Assembly (NCBI RefSeq): GCF_008831285.2
Contig: NC_045147.1
Coordinates: 6,664,334 to 6,728,333, forward strand
DNA: 64,000 bases
Direction of reading: 5' to 3'
From: Nymphaea colorata
Lineage: Eukaryota; Streptophyta; Magnoliopsida; Nymphaeales; Nymphaeaceae
Shown one piece after another: positions 47,525-58,541 of the stretch. A program made the translations under genes and the position numbers. The notes beneath the pieces were generated by a model. The model saw only the letters and a program-made list of their open reading frames with translations. It searched no databases and was not told the origin of the DNA. Position 1 is the stretch's first letter. Every line of letters starts with the position of its first letter.

Positions 47525-50385
47525 TTTTACCCTTTTAATGATGAATTTATTTTGAAGTGCAGAGTATTTGTTCATTTCTCTTGAGGATGTGCTTGTTGCC
47601 TTTTCACTCAACAAGTTATGATTGAATAGAAATGAGGACAAGAAAAGGCATACTGCTGCCTTCACTCAACAAGGCATGAATGAATAGAAAATGAGAATAG
47701 AGAAGGAGAGACATACTGCTGCATATGGTTTTCTTTGACTGACCAATCTTTCATATATGGGTGACAGTAATTCAATGTGCACACATTTATATTATTGAGG
47801 ATGTCATTTCTCTTGAATATGCATGTCTTTGTTCATTTTTTTGGTTACATATATTTGAATATTTATGTTACATATATTTGAATATGTATGTATTTGTTTA
47901 TTTCTGGATCTATATAGATATTTATATTAAATATGCATGTATTTGTTCATTTCTCTTGAATATGCATGTTTGTTCATTTCTCTTGTTGCACATATATGAA
48001 TATTTATGTTACATATATTTCAATATGCATGTATTTATGAAATCTTTTTGAATGTAGGTTGGGTTTTATTGGCATAGTTAGTTATGTTCTCTAATGATAT
48101 AGGATCCGATGTGGGTGGAAATGAAAATAATAATATGATTCTATTGAAATTAAACTTGGCCCCAAAAAGGACTTCATATATGTGACTGAATCTTAAACTA
48201 GTTAAGTATAAAGGAAAAGTAAGAGCTAAATGCATACATTGTGGTGAACGAGGATGGAGAGCAACTCTAGTACTGGTCACTTAAGTTGGCACATGGAAAC
48301 AAGTTTGAAAAAGTACACAATTGATAGCAGACAAAAAACTTTATCATTTTAACCTATGTGAATCTGGTGCAATTTCTCTTGCATTACAAAAATTTGATAT
48401 GGATCATACAAGAAAGTTGATAGTCAAAGCAGTAATAGTACATGAATTGTCATTTAGGTTACAAGAACTGAAATATCTAATAAAAGATTTTCAATCTTTC
48501 AATTCAAGATTTATTTAATTTTTTAAAAGAACATTGAAGTGAGATATTATGTCATTGTCAAGGGAGTTTATAAATTATCGTGTACAATGAGTTTATAAAT
48601 GATTGTGTACAATGAGATAGACATTAGGATATTTGTGTCTCACAGGTCAATACATTGATAACAATTGGAAGTTGCATTCTCATATCTTTAGTTTTGTACA
48701 TCTACTTTTGTCACACAATACTAAGAGTTTGTATAAGGCACTATCAGAATGTATTTATGTATGGTATATTCAAACAAAATTATCTTCAGTTAGCACTGAC
48801 AATTGTTCAACAAATGATAGCGCAATAAGTACACTAAAAAAGAATTTAGGAGGAAGACATCTCATTTCAATAAAAAGGTTACTCTTCCATATTCATTGTA
48901 GTGCGCATATTCCAAATCTCATGGTTCAAAAGGGCATACAAGATATGCATGATGCAATATGAAAAAATCCATGAAAAAAATGTTAAGTACGTAAAAAGAT
49001 CACCAAAATGTTTGCATTGTTTTGTAGATAGTAAAAAAGCAGTGGGTTTAAATGCAGCAAGGAAATTATCATATGATGTTCTGGCTCAATAGAACTCTAC
49101 TTTTATTATGTTCCAGTGTTTTTGACAAATGACAATCAACCAGCTCGATGTATCATGTGAATGATCATGCACATGCATTTAGTAGTAGTAGTAGTAGCAG
49201 CATCAACACAATAATTAATAGCTCAGGTCGTTCGGCCTCAACTAATGCCTTAAATATGCAAACAACTAATGCCTTCAAGTCATATTATTTGAGTTGTTCT
49301 ACTCAAGCAACTCAGACAAATCTGAATATATAGTTGAGTGAAAGACTATATGAAGTCACATCTAATGAAAACTTCAACATATTATTTTGGTGGAAAGCAA
49401 ATGAAGAAAATATAAATATTCAAGATGGCTCGTGATACTAGAAATTATTGTATCCATAGTTGCTTTAGAGTTTACATTTAGTGCAACAGGAAGAGTTGTT
49501 AGTGATTGTCAATGTTCAAGCACTCCTCAAACTGTTGAAGCATTAGTTTGTACACAAAGTTGGATTCATGATGAAGACAACAATCCATGTGAAAGGTAAG
49601 ATATTCAATCTTATATTGGTTACTTTTGTTTGTTTGTTTTTTTCATAACATACTAATGTAATAGTATGCTTCAAATGTTATATGTTATAGTTCATTGGAT
49701 GAAGAGGAATCTTCTACTGAAGAATGAGGTTTTTGATGCATGATTGTAATACATTATGGTAAATAATTTTGTGGTGTTTTGTCTTGATGTAGTTTGCAAA
49801 TTAATTATTGCTAGTGTTTTGCGGTCCTTCATGATTGGATGAGAATGGAGCAATGGAGCAATGTACTGAGAGAATGTTTATTGTTGGAGTTCACAATCTG
49901 GTATTTTTCATGTTTATTGATGCACACAATATTTGTTTATTGATGTAGGAAATGCTTGTGACAATTAAAAACTTTTTGATGTATTGATTACCAGTTTTAG
50001 ACAGGATTAATGTTATGACTCAGCTTTTTTTTCTTTTGTAATAGCATTTTTTCATATTGCTAGTCATTTGTCAATATCTTTGTTTAGTTAGTTTGTGAAT
50101 TATGTTTTAGAAACTAAGAATACTGAAATTTTTTTAGTAGCATTGATTATATGTGATTTCAGAACACCTTGGGCTAGGCCTAGAGCCTGACTTTTGTATT
50201 ATGTTGCAAAATTCTCGGGCGGGAACGGGTACAGGGCCACAGGCTCCGGCCCAATACCTGATTAGCTTGAGGCCCAACCCAGCCCGGGTATTGTCGAGTC
50301 AAGTATCGAGCTCACTATTCACCCGGCCGGGTGGTTATTCATGAGTATCAGGCGGGCAGACCAGGCCTTGACACCTAGCACAACA
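47525..50385 (+). mobile_element. RICESLEEPER/ZBED-like hAT insertion within the gypsy element
   Basis: A plus-strand transposon remnant between gypsy RT and RNase H. Transposase pieces run 48160-49720. The right subterminal region (50160-50375) is GC-rich with GGGCTAGGCC, CAACCCAGCCCGGG and CCGGCCGGGTG words, typical of hAT ends. The left side is AT-rich with a degenerate ATATTTGAATATTTATGTTAC repeat and no matching terminus, and no 8-bp duplication was found. One end was probably lost together with some RT sequence. Confidence 0.8.
48160..49720 (+). pseudogene. RICESLEEPER-like hAT transposase, degenerate
   Basis: BED-type finger at 48195-48300 (KVRAKCIHCGERGW). An insertion-domain start is at 48321-48518. 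The hAT core is at 48633-48962, with LTGQYIDNNWKLHSHIFSFV, SSVSTDNCSTNDSAI and LFHIHCSAHIPNLMVQ, followed by a frame containing DSKKAVGLNAA (49025-49060). The C-terminal dimerisation remnant at 49425-49600 shows RRVVSDC-, VEALVCTQ- and WIHDEDNNPCE-like pieces across frame changes. Several stops are present. Confidence 0.88.
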
Positions 50386-51159
50386 CGTACGTGTCCAAGT
50401 TGTTCATCCAAAATGCAAGAGTATATTAAAAGGTCATCAAAGAACACTAACACAAACTTTCTCAAAAAAGACTTCATAGCCCTTTGAAATGTAGTTGGAG
50501 CATTGGTGAGTCTATATGGCATAACCAAGAACTCATAGTACCCATCATGTGCTTTAATGTTGTCTTTTCCACATCTTGAGATACCATTTGGATCTAATGG
50601 TATCTAGATCAGGTGTCTATTTTGTGAAGTACCATGCACCATAAAGCTCATCTAAGATCTCATCTATGACAGATATAGGGTATTTGCCTTTGACTGTTAT
50701 GTCATTTAAAGCTCGATAGTTGACACAGAACCACCAGGCATTGTCCTTCCTTTTACCAAAAGGACAGAAGAGGAAAATGGGATGAGTGATACCAGTCTTA
50801 AGCATTTCCTTCACTAGTCTCTCAATCACATTCTTCTGGATGTGAGCATAGTGGTAAGGTCGAAGGTTTATGGGCTTGATGTTTGCCTCTAAGACAACAT
50901 GGTGGTCATTGGATCTCTTTAGAGGTAGGCCAATGGACTCGGCAAAGACTAGAGAAGAATGGTCAACAATCTGCACCACCTCTATTGGGACCTCCTCTTC
51001 AGACGGTTGTAGCTGACTCTTTATTGTATGTGCAAATAACATGCAACTTCCACTGCTACTCTGAAGGAGTTTGAAGGCCTCCTGTGGTTCTATATGCACG
51101 GATGACACTTGGGTGTTAATATTGGTTTGTTTATTTCCCAATGGAAACAACATACACAT
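50319..51159 (-). pseudogene. Gypsy reverse transcriptase
   Basis: The 180-codon frame at 50617-51159 ends with CVNYRALNDITVKGKYPISV. A second frame (50528-50319) holds YRLTNAPTTFQRAM and the catalytic FFDDLLIYS. About 25 codons between them are frame-shifted. After HVRVVLG the sequence runs into the hAT insertion, so the thumb and connection region is missing. Confidence 0.9.
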
Positions 51160-52310
51160 CTTGTTGAAGTCCCATGTGATGCTTCTAAAGTTCTAAGCCA
51201 ATGCATTCCCAAAACTACATCTATACCTTTAATTGGGAGTACAAAAAGGTCAATGTTGCAGTTGTTCTTTTGAAATTGGACCTTAACATCTCAGCACATA
51301 TGTACACATAGAATCTTGGTGTAATTTCTTACAATTATATCAAATGATGAGCGGTCTTTCAAGGGATGGCCTATAGTTTATGCGACTTCTTCATGTATAA
51401 AGTTGTGTGTAGACCTTGTATCCACTAAAACATTTACTTCGGTGGTGCCTATCCTACCCTTAACTCTTTTGGAATTTAGTGTGTTGGCCCTAGCAAGAGT
51501 ATGATAGGTGACAGTGATTTCTCCATCATTGGCATGTGTGCTCTCCTCTTCGGTATAGGATGTTTATCTTTTATAGTAATGCCATTTAGAGCTTTGTAGT
51601 CGACAAAACCACCAAGTATTATCTTTTTCCTTGACTAGAAGGATGGGAGAGGAAAGTGGACTAGACAAGGTTTGGAGGTTCATGGGCTTCGCACCCACTT
51701 CTAGGACAACATTGTGGTCTTAGTTATGTTTCAAGGATTGGCTAGTGGGCTTGGCAAACAGTGGAGAAAACTAGTCTAGGATATGTGCCAACTCTGTTGG
51801 GCATCCTCTTCAAATTGCTGTGGTTGACTCTCTATAGTGTATGCAAACATAATGCAACTCTCATGGCTAGCCTAAAGGAGTTTGAGGGTCTCCTAGGTTC
51901 TACATGCATAGGTAAGACTTTAGCCTTGATTTTAGTTTTGTTTCCATTCCAATGGAAATGACATACACATTTTGTTGAAGTTTTATGTGACCTATTCTAA
52001 GGTCCTAAGCTACTGCCACATCTATCTCCCTAATCGAGAGTACTTATTGGTCCATGTTGAAGTTGTTTTTTTGTAAATGGATCTTGACATCTCAGCACAT
52101 GTTGACATGAGAGCTTAGTGTTATTTCCTACTATGACCTCAAATGAAGGGTGGTTCTTGAGTGGGTAGCCTATAGTTTGTGCAACTTCTTCAGGTATGAA
52201 AGAGCCAGTATCCACTAGGACATCTACTTCAGTGACTCCTATTTTACCCTTGACTTTCATAGAATTGGATGTATTGGCCCCAACAAGAGTATGATAGATC
52301 ACATTGATCT
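50690..52310 (-). repeat. Tandem duplication of the protease-to-RT segment in the gypsy element
   Basis: 51575-52310 and 50690-51540 align along their length, e.g. GCCTATAGTTTRTGCRACTTCTTCAKGTAT and AGCTYGATAGTYGACA-type blocks in the same order. Each contains a protease, a spacer and the start of reverse transcriptase (KKKDN-WWFC-like). They differ by many substitutions and small gaps. The inner protease reads LVDTRSTHNFIHEEVA, with the catalytic Gly changed to Arg. Confidence 0.85.
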
Positions 52311-52374
52311 CTTCTCCTTCTTCTTGGTTTCTCTTCTTGCCTTCTTCAGAAGAACTCTCTTCTACCCAGGACAC
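52030..52374 (-). pseudogene. Gypsy aspartic protease, outer copy
   Basis: The frame contains VTEVDVLVDTGSFIPEEVAQ, with the catalytic D-T-G intact but a few residues missing after it compared with the inner copy. It begins directly after the gag frame stops. Confidence 0.8.
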
Positions 52375-53930
52375 TTATTCTTTGTCCTCGATATGCCTCA
52401 TTAGGAAGACATGCAAAGTTTTGCACTTATGATTACAAAACCATTTCTCATTACAATTGTAGCACAAAATTTTTTTTTCTGTCATTTCTTCCTGTTGTCG
52501 CCTAGAGGTATACTCAATCTTTGGTGCTTCATATGAGTTAGAAATAGACAGTTTGGATATGGGCTTAGAGTGAGGTCGGTGGCTCACAAAGGGTCGGTAG
52601 GGTGAGAGTTGTTTGCATAGCCTTTCTCATATGAACTCTTCCTAAAAGCTGAAAACTTCCTAGTTTTTTTCCAAATGAAAACACTCTTGGATGGCCAAGA
52701 CTTTGATTCAGGTGACTTCCTGAACTCTTCTAATGAAGGATCATATGAGTGTATAGGGTGGAATGGTACCTACCATGGTGCTAAGGTCTTTGACCTTAGC
52801 AATGTATTCATGTAGAAGGTCGGTCGTTTTACATTTTTAAGCTCTACATCATAGTGAGTAAGCAAAGACTCTCCAAAGTGAATTGTCATCTCCCATGCTA
52901 ATGTATCCCAATCAATGTACGGGGTTCTGTTGCAAAATTGCTGATACCAATAGGTAGCTTCACCTTAAAAGTGCAAGGTTGCTATGGACATGTATTGTTC
53001 ACGGAGTATGGCCTAACAAATAATGTATTGTTCAACTTTGAAAAATAATGTTTGGAATCCATTCTCAGGAAACTCTATTTTGACATGGAGAATGGAAGGA
53101 GTCTTATCAGGCTTATGACCTTTACAGGCAAATAGACAATCCTGGGCTGGTTCCCACATATTCTCATGGATAATCTCATTATCATAATCATAATCATCAA
53201 AACATGGTGAAAAGGACATGGCCTCTATGCATGCTCTGTCCATACATATGATCTTGTCTATACATTGCCCAAGGCGAATTGTGAGGCATCTGTGGAAGAT
53301 GCTGGTGAGGAACATACAAACCATAGTGTGGTGCGTAGTGATCATGTAGTGCTTGTACATACGTTGGAGGTGGAAGAGGGGGATGTGCAGCTGCTGAATG
53401 CTGTGGTGCAGCCATGTATGGCTGAGATGGCTCATAGTACGTGGACTAATCATATGCTAGTGGATGATCAAAATCCCACTTGGCGTACGATGGGGGATGT
53501 TGAAGTAAATGGATGGTTGTAGTGCGCGTAGCCTATGCGGATCTATTAGTGGCCGTCTTCTACAAAGGGCTAGAGTCAGCAATGAAGAGAAAGATTAGCC
53601 AACTAGTGAAGAGTGGGCTCAATCAGAAATGGCCAAGATGTAGGCTACTGTGAGGGTCCGGGCTTAAGTGTTAGCTAGGCTCGTAGGAACTCGTGCAAGG
53701 GCACTGTAGCTTGTTGGACCTACGCAGACATGTTCGGCATAGGCTGGGTATGGCGGTGGCTATGGTATGACTATTTCGAATGAAACTCTATCCAAATAGT
53801 GCTATAGTGGCACTGAGGTGTTGCGCATCTCCTCCATGGTCGCCTTCAAACTCTCGATTTGTTCCTCAACACACTCTATATGTGTGATTTGTCAGCTTAT
53901 AGGGTGAAAACCATGCAACATAGCCCTGAA
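52375..53930 (-). pseudogene. Gypsy gag with zinc knuckle
   Basis: Starts near 53870 with a coiled-coil-like VEEQIESLKATMEEMRN. A Pro/His/Tyr-rich region follows at 53400-53200, split over two frames. It ends at 52490-52430 with the knuckle CYNCNEKWFCNHKCK, the CxxC-x-H-x-C form typical of plant gypsy gag. Stops and frameshifts throughout. Confidence 0.8.
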
Positions 53931-53944
53931 ACCACTTTTTGTGA

Positions 53945-54490
53945 GTTCGCTCTCGTAGCCCTAGGATCTCTTACATGTGTCTATGCTCTCACTAGTCTAA
54001 GAGTACAATGCATCCATTCAAACAGGACCCGAGAGCAGGAATACCCAAGTACAAGTTTACCAACCACAATACACCTCATGTATATGATCAACTCCCATGG
54101 TGTGTGTGTGTAAATCATGCGATGCACGAGCAAACCATCAAGAGGAAGAGGGGGATAGGGAAAGAGGACTAGACGGAGCTGACTCAGCTAGGCCAAGAGG
54201 GTGTCGGGGGTAGGCTAGAGAAAAGCCAGCTTGGCAGCCCTGTACACTAGAGCGATAGGCAGGTCCTGAGGCTGAGGCCTCAAACTAGTCCACTTTGGGT
54301 GTTTCCAAAGCTCAAAGTGGAAGTAGGGTCATGGATCGTGGTTCGCTTGGCTGTGGCTAAAGAATGGTTGTGCTTGGCTGCAGCAAAAAAAAAAAAACTA
54401 CCGGCTGGTAGGAAGCTGGTACATGGGATTAATCCTACGGCTAGCACCATACAGGGCTGAAGGCCTCGTATCAGAGCGAGATTGGGGCAC
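53945..54490 (-). repeat. ~500-bp retroelement-flank repeat, copy 3
   Basis: TAGCCCTAGGATCTCTTACA through GGTACATGGGATTAATCCTA and GGCTGAAGGCCTCGTATCAG, on the 5' side of the gypsy gag. Having copies at both sides of the pol-bearing core supports an LTR or UTR origin, although no clean TG...CA ends with PBS could be defined. Confidence 0.75.
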
Positions 54491-54750
54491 AGTCGCACAG
54501 GTTCAGTTGATTATTTCCAGCAGTTTTCAAATTTTGAGTACTAGTTGTAGTAGAAGTTGCAGATTTTAGTTTATGGACAGTCGGTTTTCTGTAGTAAGGT
54601 CAACTTGAACCAGCTGATACCAACTCATCAGTTGGTATCAGAGCCAAATCGGGGCACAGCCTATAGTTGAAGTTACAAATTTTTAGTTTATTGCAGTCGG
54701 TTTTCAGTGGAACAGCAGTTTCAGTTTTTGGAGTAGTTTGCCGTAGGTGT
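54466..54750 (+). repeat. Duplicated PBS-like leader segment with a 24-bp hairpin
   Basis: TATCAGAGCNARATYGGGGCACAG occurs at 54469 and 54637, each followed after about 75-100 bp by TTTAGTTTATNGNCAGTCGGTTTTC. Directly before the second copy is a perfect inverted repeat, GATACCAACT-CATC-AGTTGGTATC (54618-54641). TGGTATCAGAGC is the usual tRNA-Met primer site, so a plus-strand retroelement leader may begin here. Confidence 0.75.
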
Positions 54751-55530
54751 CAGTCAACTTGCTGATTTTTGTTCGTAGCAGATTGTTTATTTCGGTGTTC
54801 TATTTTTAGAGTTGGTTTATATCAGTTTGGATCAGTAGCGGCAAGGTGTCTTAAGCCGTTCCAGCAGACCAACAGTCGGTGGACGCCCTGCTGTCTTGGA
54901 GAGCAGCAGTCTTGGTGGTAACGAGTGAGCCTGATCAAACATCAGAATCAGGCAAAATTCCAGTGATCTTAGAACGAATCCTGCACCAACCTATTCGTAA
55001 ATATTTTGAACACATTCTGTCCAAATTTGGTAAGAAACAGAGTCCGTTTGGCGTAGCAAAGGCAGAAACTCATCATCTCCAGCCTGCGTATTACAGTTTC
55101 TGAAAAACCAGAAACTATGCCAGATTCTGGTGGCTGGTGCTGTCACCTCTGGCATCAGAATTAGTCGATCTTAGGCTTTTTGGAAGCGTCTATGTCTCAG
55201 GTATCTCCAGTTAAAATTTCATAGTTTTTGAAGTTACGGTTGAAAAGTTATGAATTTTTTAGTAAACCCCTATTGCTAGAGAGTTTCCTACGCGGTTGAA
55301 GACAGGCGACCGACTAGGCGACCTAGTGCCAGGCGTGACTTTGTAAGTGGTGCGATTTTCGATGCAGATTAGTTAGAAGCTAAACTTGGTGGCGTTGGAC
55401 TTCTTAAAGTGTCTAGTATTTTTCAACCAAGTTTCATGATTTTAGAGTCCTGAACGAAAAGTTATTGAATTTACAAGCGACGTCTGTTTTCTGAAAAAAT
55501 CACTGCGTCTAGTGTAGTGACAGTAGTGCC

Positions 55531-55812
55531 TTGGTGTCAAGAATGTCTGATTTGGAAGAAAGTGATGTAGAGGTTGAATCCTCTTACACGGCAGCTCTAT
55601 TGAAGAAGGATCCTATGATGGGTTTAAGCAAGAGTCCACTAGAGCAACAGCCTCATCGTACGAAGAAACTTGGCCTAATCCGGCTAAAATTCCCTATTCA
55701 AACAATTACGCATAGGATGAGCATGCAAGTGACAACCAAACAAGTGGGTCACGTGACAAAAGCTTTGACAGTGAGGAATATGAAAAGGATAGCCAATATG
55801 ATGGGAGTGATC
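55531..55812 (+). pseudogene. 5' part of an unidentified charged open frame, cut by a copia insertion
   Basis: An ATG frame at 55531 starts MSDLEESDVEVESSY. About 40 codons on, the acidic/Ser-rich reading moves to another frame (EETWPNPAKIPYSNNY, then FDSEEYEKDSQYDGSD) and reaches the insertion point at 55812. The same acidic reading resumes at 62424 on the far side. I recognise no domain. Position about 0.9 kb after a PBS-like site suggests a gag-type protein of an unclassified LTR or pararetroviral-type element. Confidence 0.5.
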
Positions 55813-56275
55813 TGTAAGGATCATTTGGTGGGCCGGCATATGTCTATGAGGAATTTCAGACATTATGGCTGCCTTAATGTAAATATCCACTTAAGTGATT
55901 GCATTTTTGGATCTTACGTCATTTTATATGGTATGGGGTAATTTTGTAGTGTATAGATACCTGTACGCAATTATGGACTCTTTGATGGGTTGAATCCGTA
56001 ATTGCCCATAATATAAAATGGTAGTAGTTCCTGGGGTCGCGCAATAGTTGCTTGAAACATTGGTTTCTAATGTTGTCTCTTCCCCATTTGAGAGAGACCG
56101 CACGTGCACCGCACAGACTCTGGAAGATCCTACTACGATCTACCGTCTGTGCACTTCAGATGGATTCAGGTACGCTTCCGCTACAGTTAAAGTTTTGTTT
56201 TAATGATTTAGCATGAACACGATCCTATTTAGGGCATATCATTTTTTGTATATGCATTTGGGAAATCTCCGATCA
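55813..56275 (+). repeat. 5' LTR of the TNT1-94-like copia element
   Basis: 463 bp, same family as the inverted LTR at 25989-26455. It contains CCATAATATAAAATGGTAGTAG, a possible TATA region (ATATAAAATG near 56010), and ends GATCA two bases before the PBS. Confidence 0.95.
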
Positions 56276-56277
56276 AT

Positions 56278-56289
56278 TGGTATCAGAGC
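56278..56289 (+). promoter_or_regulatory. Primer binding site, initiator tRNA-Met type
   Basis: TGGTATCAGAGC two bases after the 5' LTR end. Confidence 0.93.
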
Positions 56290-57137
56290 CCTGTGTTCAT
56301 TGTTAAATCATTGCTTTTTGGGCGAATTTTTGTGCGTTCTTCCTTTTTTTTCGTTTTTTCCCCTTTCTTCGGTTTTATCCGATGACCTGCATCGAAGGAT
56401 GGAGAGGGCACGGCGCGTCGGTCCCTTGTTTTGTTGTGGCAAGTGGAAAAGGGGCGTGGCCGATGGAAGCCGTCGGGCATCCATTGCAGCCACTAGAAAG
56501 GGGAAAAGGGAGGGGCGTTGGCCGGCGAGGGTCTAGGCCGGCGGGGTCACTGTCATCGGATGGGACCGTGCGACACACCGGCCATCGGACTTCTGTTATG
56601 GACGATGGAAGCCATCGGGCTTCCGTCGCAACAACAGACATAGCCACAGGGAGGGGCAACGGCCAGGGCCGGCAGTTATGTCCGGAAGGGCAGGCGGCGA
56701 CCGCCGGTTTGGTCGACGGCCAGCCGTTCGCCTACCGTGAGGCGTGTCCATCTTTGAATTTTGGCAAAATAGGCAGAGGAGGGTAGAGGAGCGGGAGAAA
56801 GGGCTTCGCTCGATTCCGGCACCCACCTCCACATCTCCATTGCCGGGGAGTTCCCCGTCGCCGGACGGCACCGTGAGACCCGCCGGCGGCCACCCACACT
56901 GTTGGGTGGCCTGCAGGTGGAACACCACCGCCCGCCTGCCGTTTGGTAGGCGAGTGGTGGAGACAATGTCTGCAACCACTTGCGCGGTCGAGCGGTGGAG
57001 GGTTGGACCTAGGTTGGGTCCTGGCAGACCCGACCCGGATCCATAAGGATTTCAAAAAAAAAAAATTCTTTTGATGCCCGCAACGCCTGCGTCAAAATTT
57101 TCGGACCGGGTTGGGTCCAACTTGTTTTTGATACAGA
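56290..57137 (+). other. GC-rich leader of the TNT1-94-like copia element
   Basis: Homologous with the leader next to the inverted LTR at 25745-25974 (shared ATGGAAGCCGT and GGCCGGCG-GGTCACTGTC words). GC-rich open frames exist on both strands simultaneously, so none is convincing. Confidence 0.6.
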
Positions 57138-57373
57138 ACCGGTTCATTCAATTTAAGACCGATTCAGTTCGTTTCAGAACCGGTTCGTGCATTTTGGAAC
57201 CGATTTGGACCTTTTTCAGACTGGTTCAATTGTTTTTCAAACCGATTCAGGGCTTTTTAGACCAGTTCATTCAGTTTTGGAACCGATTTTAGCCATTTTC
57301 AAACCGGTTCAATGGGTTTCAGAGCAGATACGGTCTATTTTTTACCGGTTCGTCCAATTTTTAGATTGGTTCA
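57138..57373 (+). repeat. Array of twelve ACCGGTTC-like boxes at 20-21-bp spacing
   Basis: Boxes start at 57138, 57158, 57179, 57199, 57220, 57241, 57261, 57282, 57303, 57324, 57344 and 57365. They alternate broadly between ACCGGTTC (or CTGGTTC/CCAGTTC) and ACCGATTC/ACCGATTT, separated by T-rich spacers such as ATTCAATTTAAG and CATTTTCAA. Spacing is almost constant at about 20.6 bp. The array lies in the leader/gag area of the copia element. Translation gives a Phe/Gln-rich repeat, probably incidental. Confidence 0.9.
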
Positions 57374-58199
57374 GCCCTATTTAGGGCTTTGTGGGTGTTT
57401 TAGTTGTGGTTTAAGAACGTTACGGGCCATTTTAAGGCCGATTTAGTAGTTCTTGACCCACTTAAACACAATTTTGGTACCAGTCTATAAAATTTTGGAC
57501 TCTTTTTGGGCCTATTTTATTAATTCATTTGGTTTTGGATTCAATGTAGGGCAAAATTAGTATGTAAATTTTAATTCATATATCATGTTTTGCGTGTTGT
57601 TAAAATTATAGATATACTTTAGATGAATATTTGGACAATGAATTTGATTTTTGGTCATGTTTATTGTTCGAAATAAGTAGGTTTGTACTCTATGTCGCCA
57701 AAGTGACCCCTGTTTTACGAATTTACCTATTTTGAACATTAGATGATGGTATACTTGATCCATGTGGGCAATGATCAACCCAAAAGAGGATTGTTGCTTG
57801 GTCAGGTTTAAGTATACAGGGCAATGAATATGTGATAATTTTCAGGTTTTCATGTGAATAATGAGTCAATGCAAAGATAGGCTCGTTATTTGACAGGGCT
57901 AATTATCTATATTTATTGTCGACCAAGAATACCACTTGCAGTTAATATTTCAATTTAAAGATTGGATATTAATGTTGCACTGGTACCTTGTGATGTGATT
58001 TAGGCCATTGTATTTAAATTCATTTATATTTGTTATTTCATCTTTGTACATATATTGATTGTGAGCATGTTTTGGTATTTTTGTTCTTTGTACAGTGAGT
58101 TTTGTTTCCATGATATCTGCAAATTTGAGTACTATTCTTAAGTTAAATGATTCGATTTTCATAAGTAAGATAAAAAAGACTGTTAAAGAAGTTGGAGTT
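57374..58199 (+). other. Decayed gag region, no readable protein
   Basis: AT-rich and full of stops. By position it should encode gag, but no gag motif is seen before the zinc knuckle. Confidence 0.45.
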
Positions 58200-58480
58200 G
58201 ACCAATCATCCATTAAGAAATAGAAAAAGCATAAGGAAGACCAATCAGGCTGCTTCTTTTGCAAGGGTGAAGGTCACATAAAGAAGAACTGTACTAAGTA
58301 TCACGCATGGCATGAAAGGAAAGATACACTTCTCACTTTAGTTTGTTCTGAGGTTAATTTAACTTTAGTACCCAAAAACACTTGGTGGGTAGATTTAGGT
58401 GCTACTACTCACATAAGTGTTTCTATGCAAGGCTACCTAAATTGTCGAATGCCAAATAATATTTCATCTATGTGAGCGAT
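58200..58480 (+). pseudogene. Copia gag end (zinc knuckle) and protease start
   Basis: 58248-58300 reads CFFCKGEGHIKKNC, a CCHC knuckle. About 58383 reads WWVDLGATTHIS, where the family has D-S-G, so the catalytic Asp is present but the next residue is Leu. Stop codons separate this from the following frame. The upstream gag is not recognisable. Confidence 0.8.
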
Positions 58481-58541
58481 GGCAAGAAGGCAAAGGTTGA
58501 AGTCATAGCAGATTTTCGGTTATTGTTAGACTGATTGTTAT

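Larger units (their letters stand above)
45750..53930 (-). mobile_element. Degraded Ty3/gypsy retrotransposon core
   Basis: Order on the minus strand is gag (about 53930-52590), zinc knuckle, protease, reverse transcriptase, RNase H, integrase (to about 45900). This is the Ty3/gypsy gene order, as integrase comes last. Two secondary events have altered it: a tandem duplication of protease to RT start (50690-52310) and a hAT insertion between RT and RNase H (about 47525-50385). All frames are broken. Confidence 0.9.

Noticed and set aside
48321-48962. Possible host zinc-finger or ZBED gene
   Set aside because: Broken by stops, ends in a hAT dimerisation remnant and sits inside a gypsy element, so it is a dead transposase.
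56278-56289. tRNA gene suggested by TGGTATCAGAGC
   Set aside because: It is only the primer binding site complement next to an LTR; no cloverleaf follows. The same applies at 17375 and 25975.
56375-57055. Overlapping GC-rich frames on both strands (up to 134 codons)
   Set aside because: They lie in the copia leader, overlap each other in many phases and are shared only as DNA with the leader at 25745-25974.
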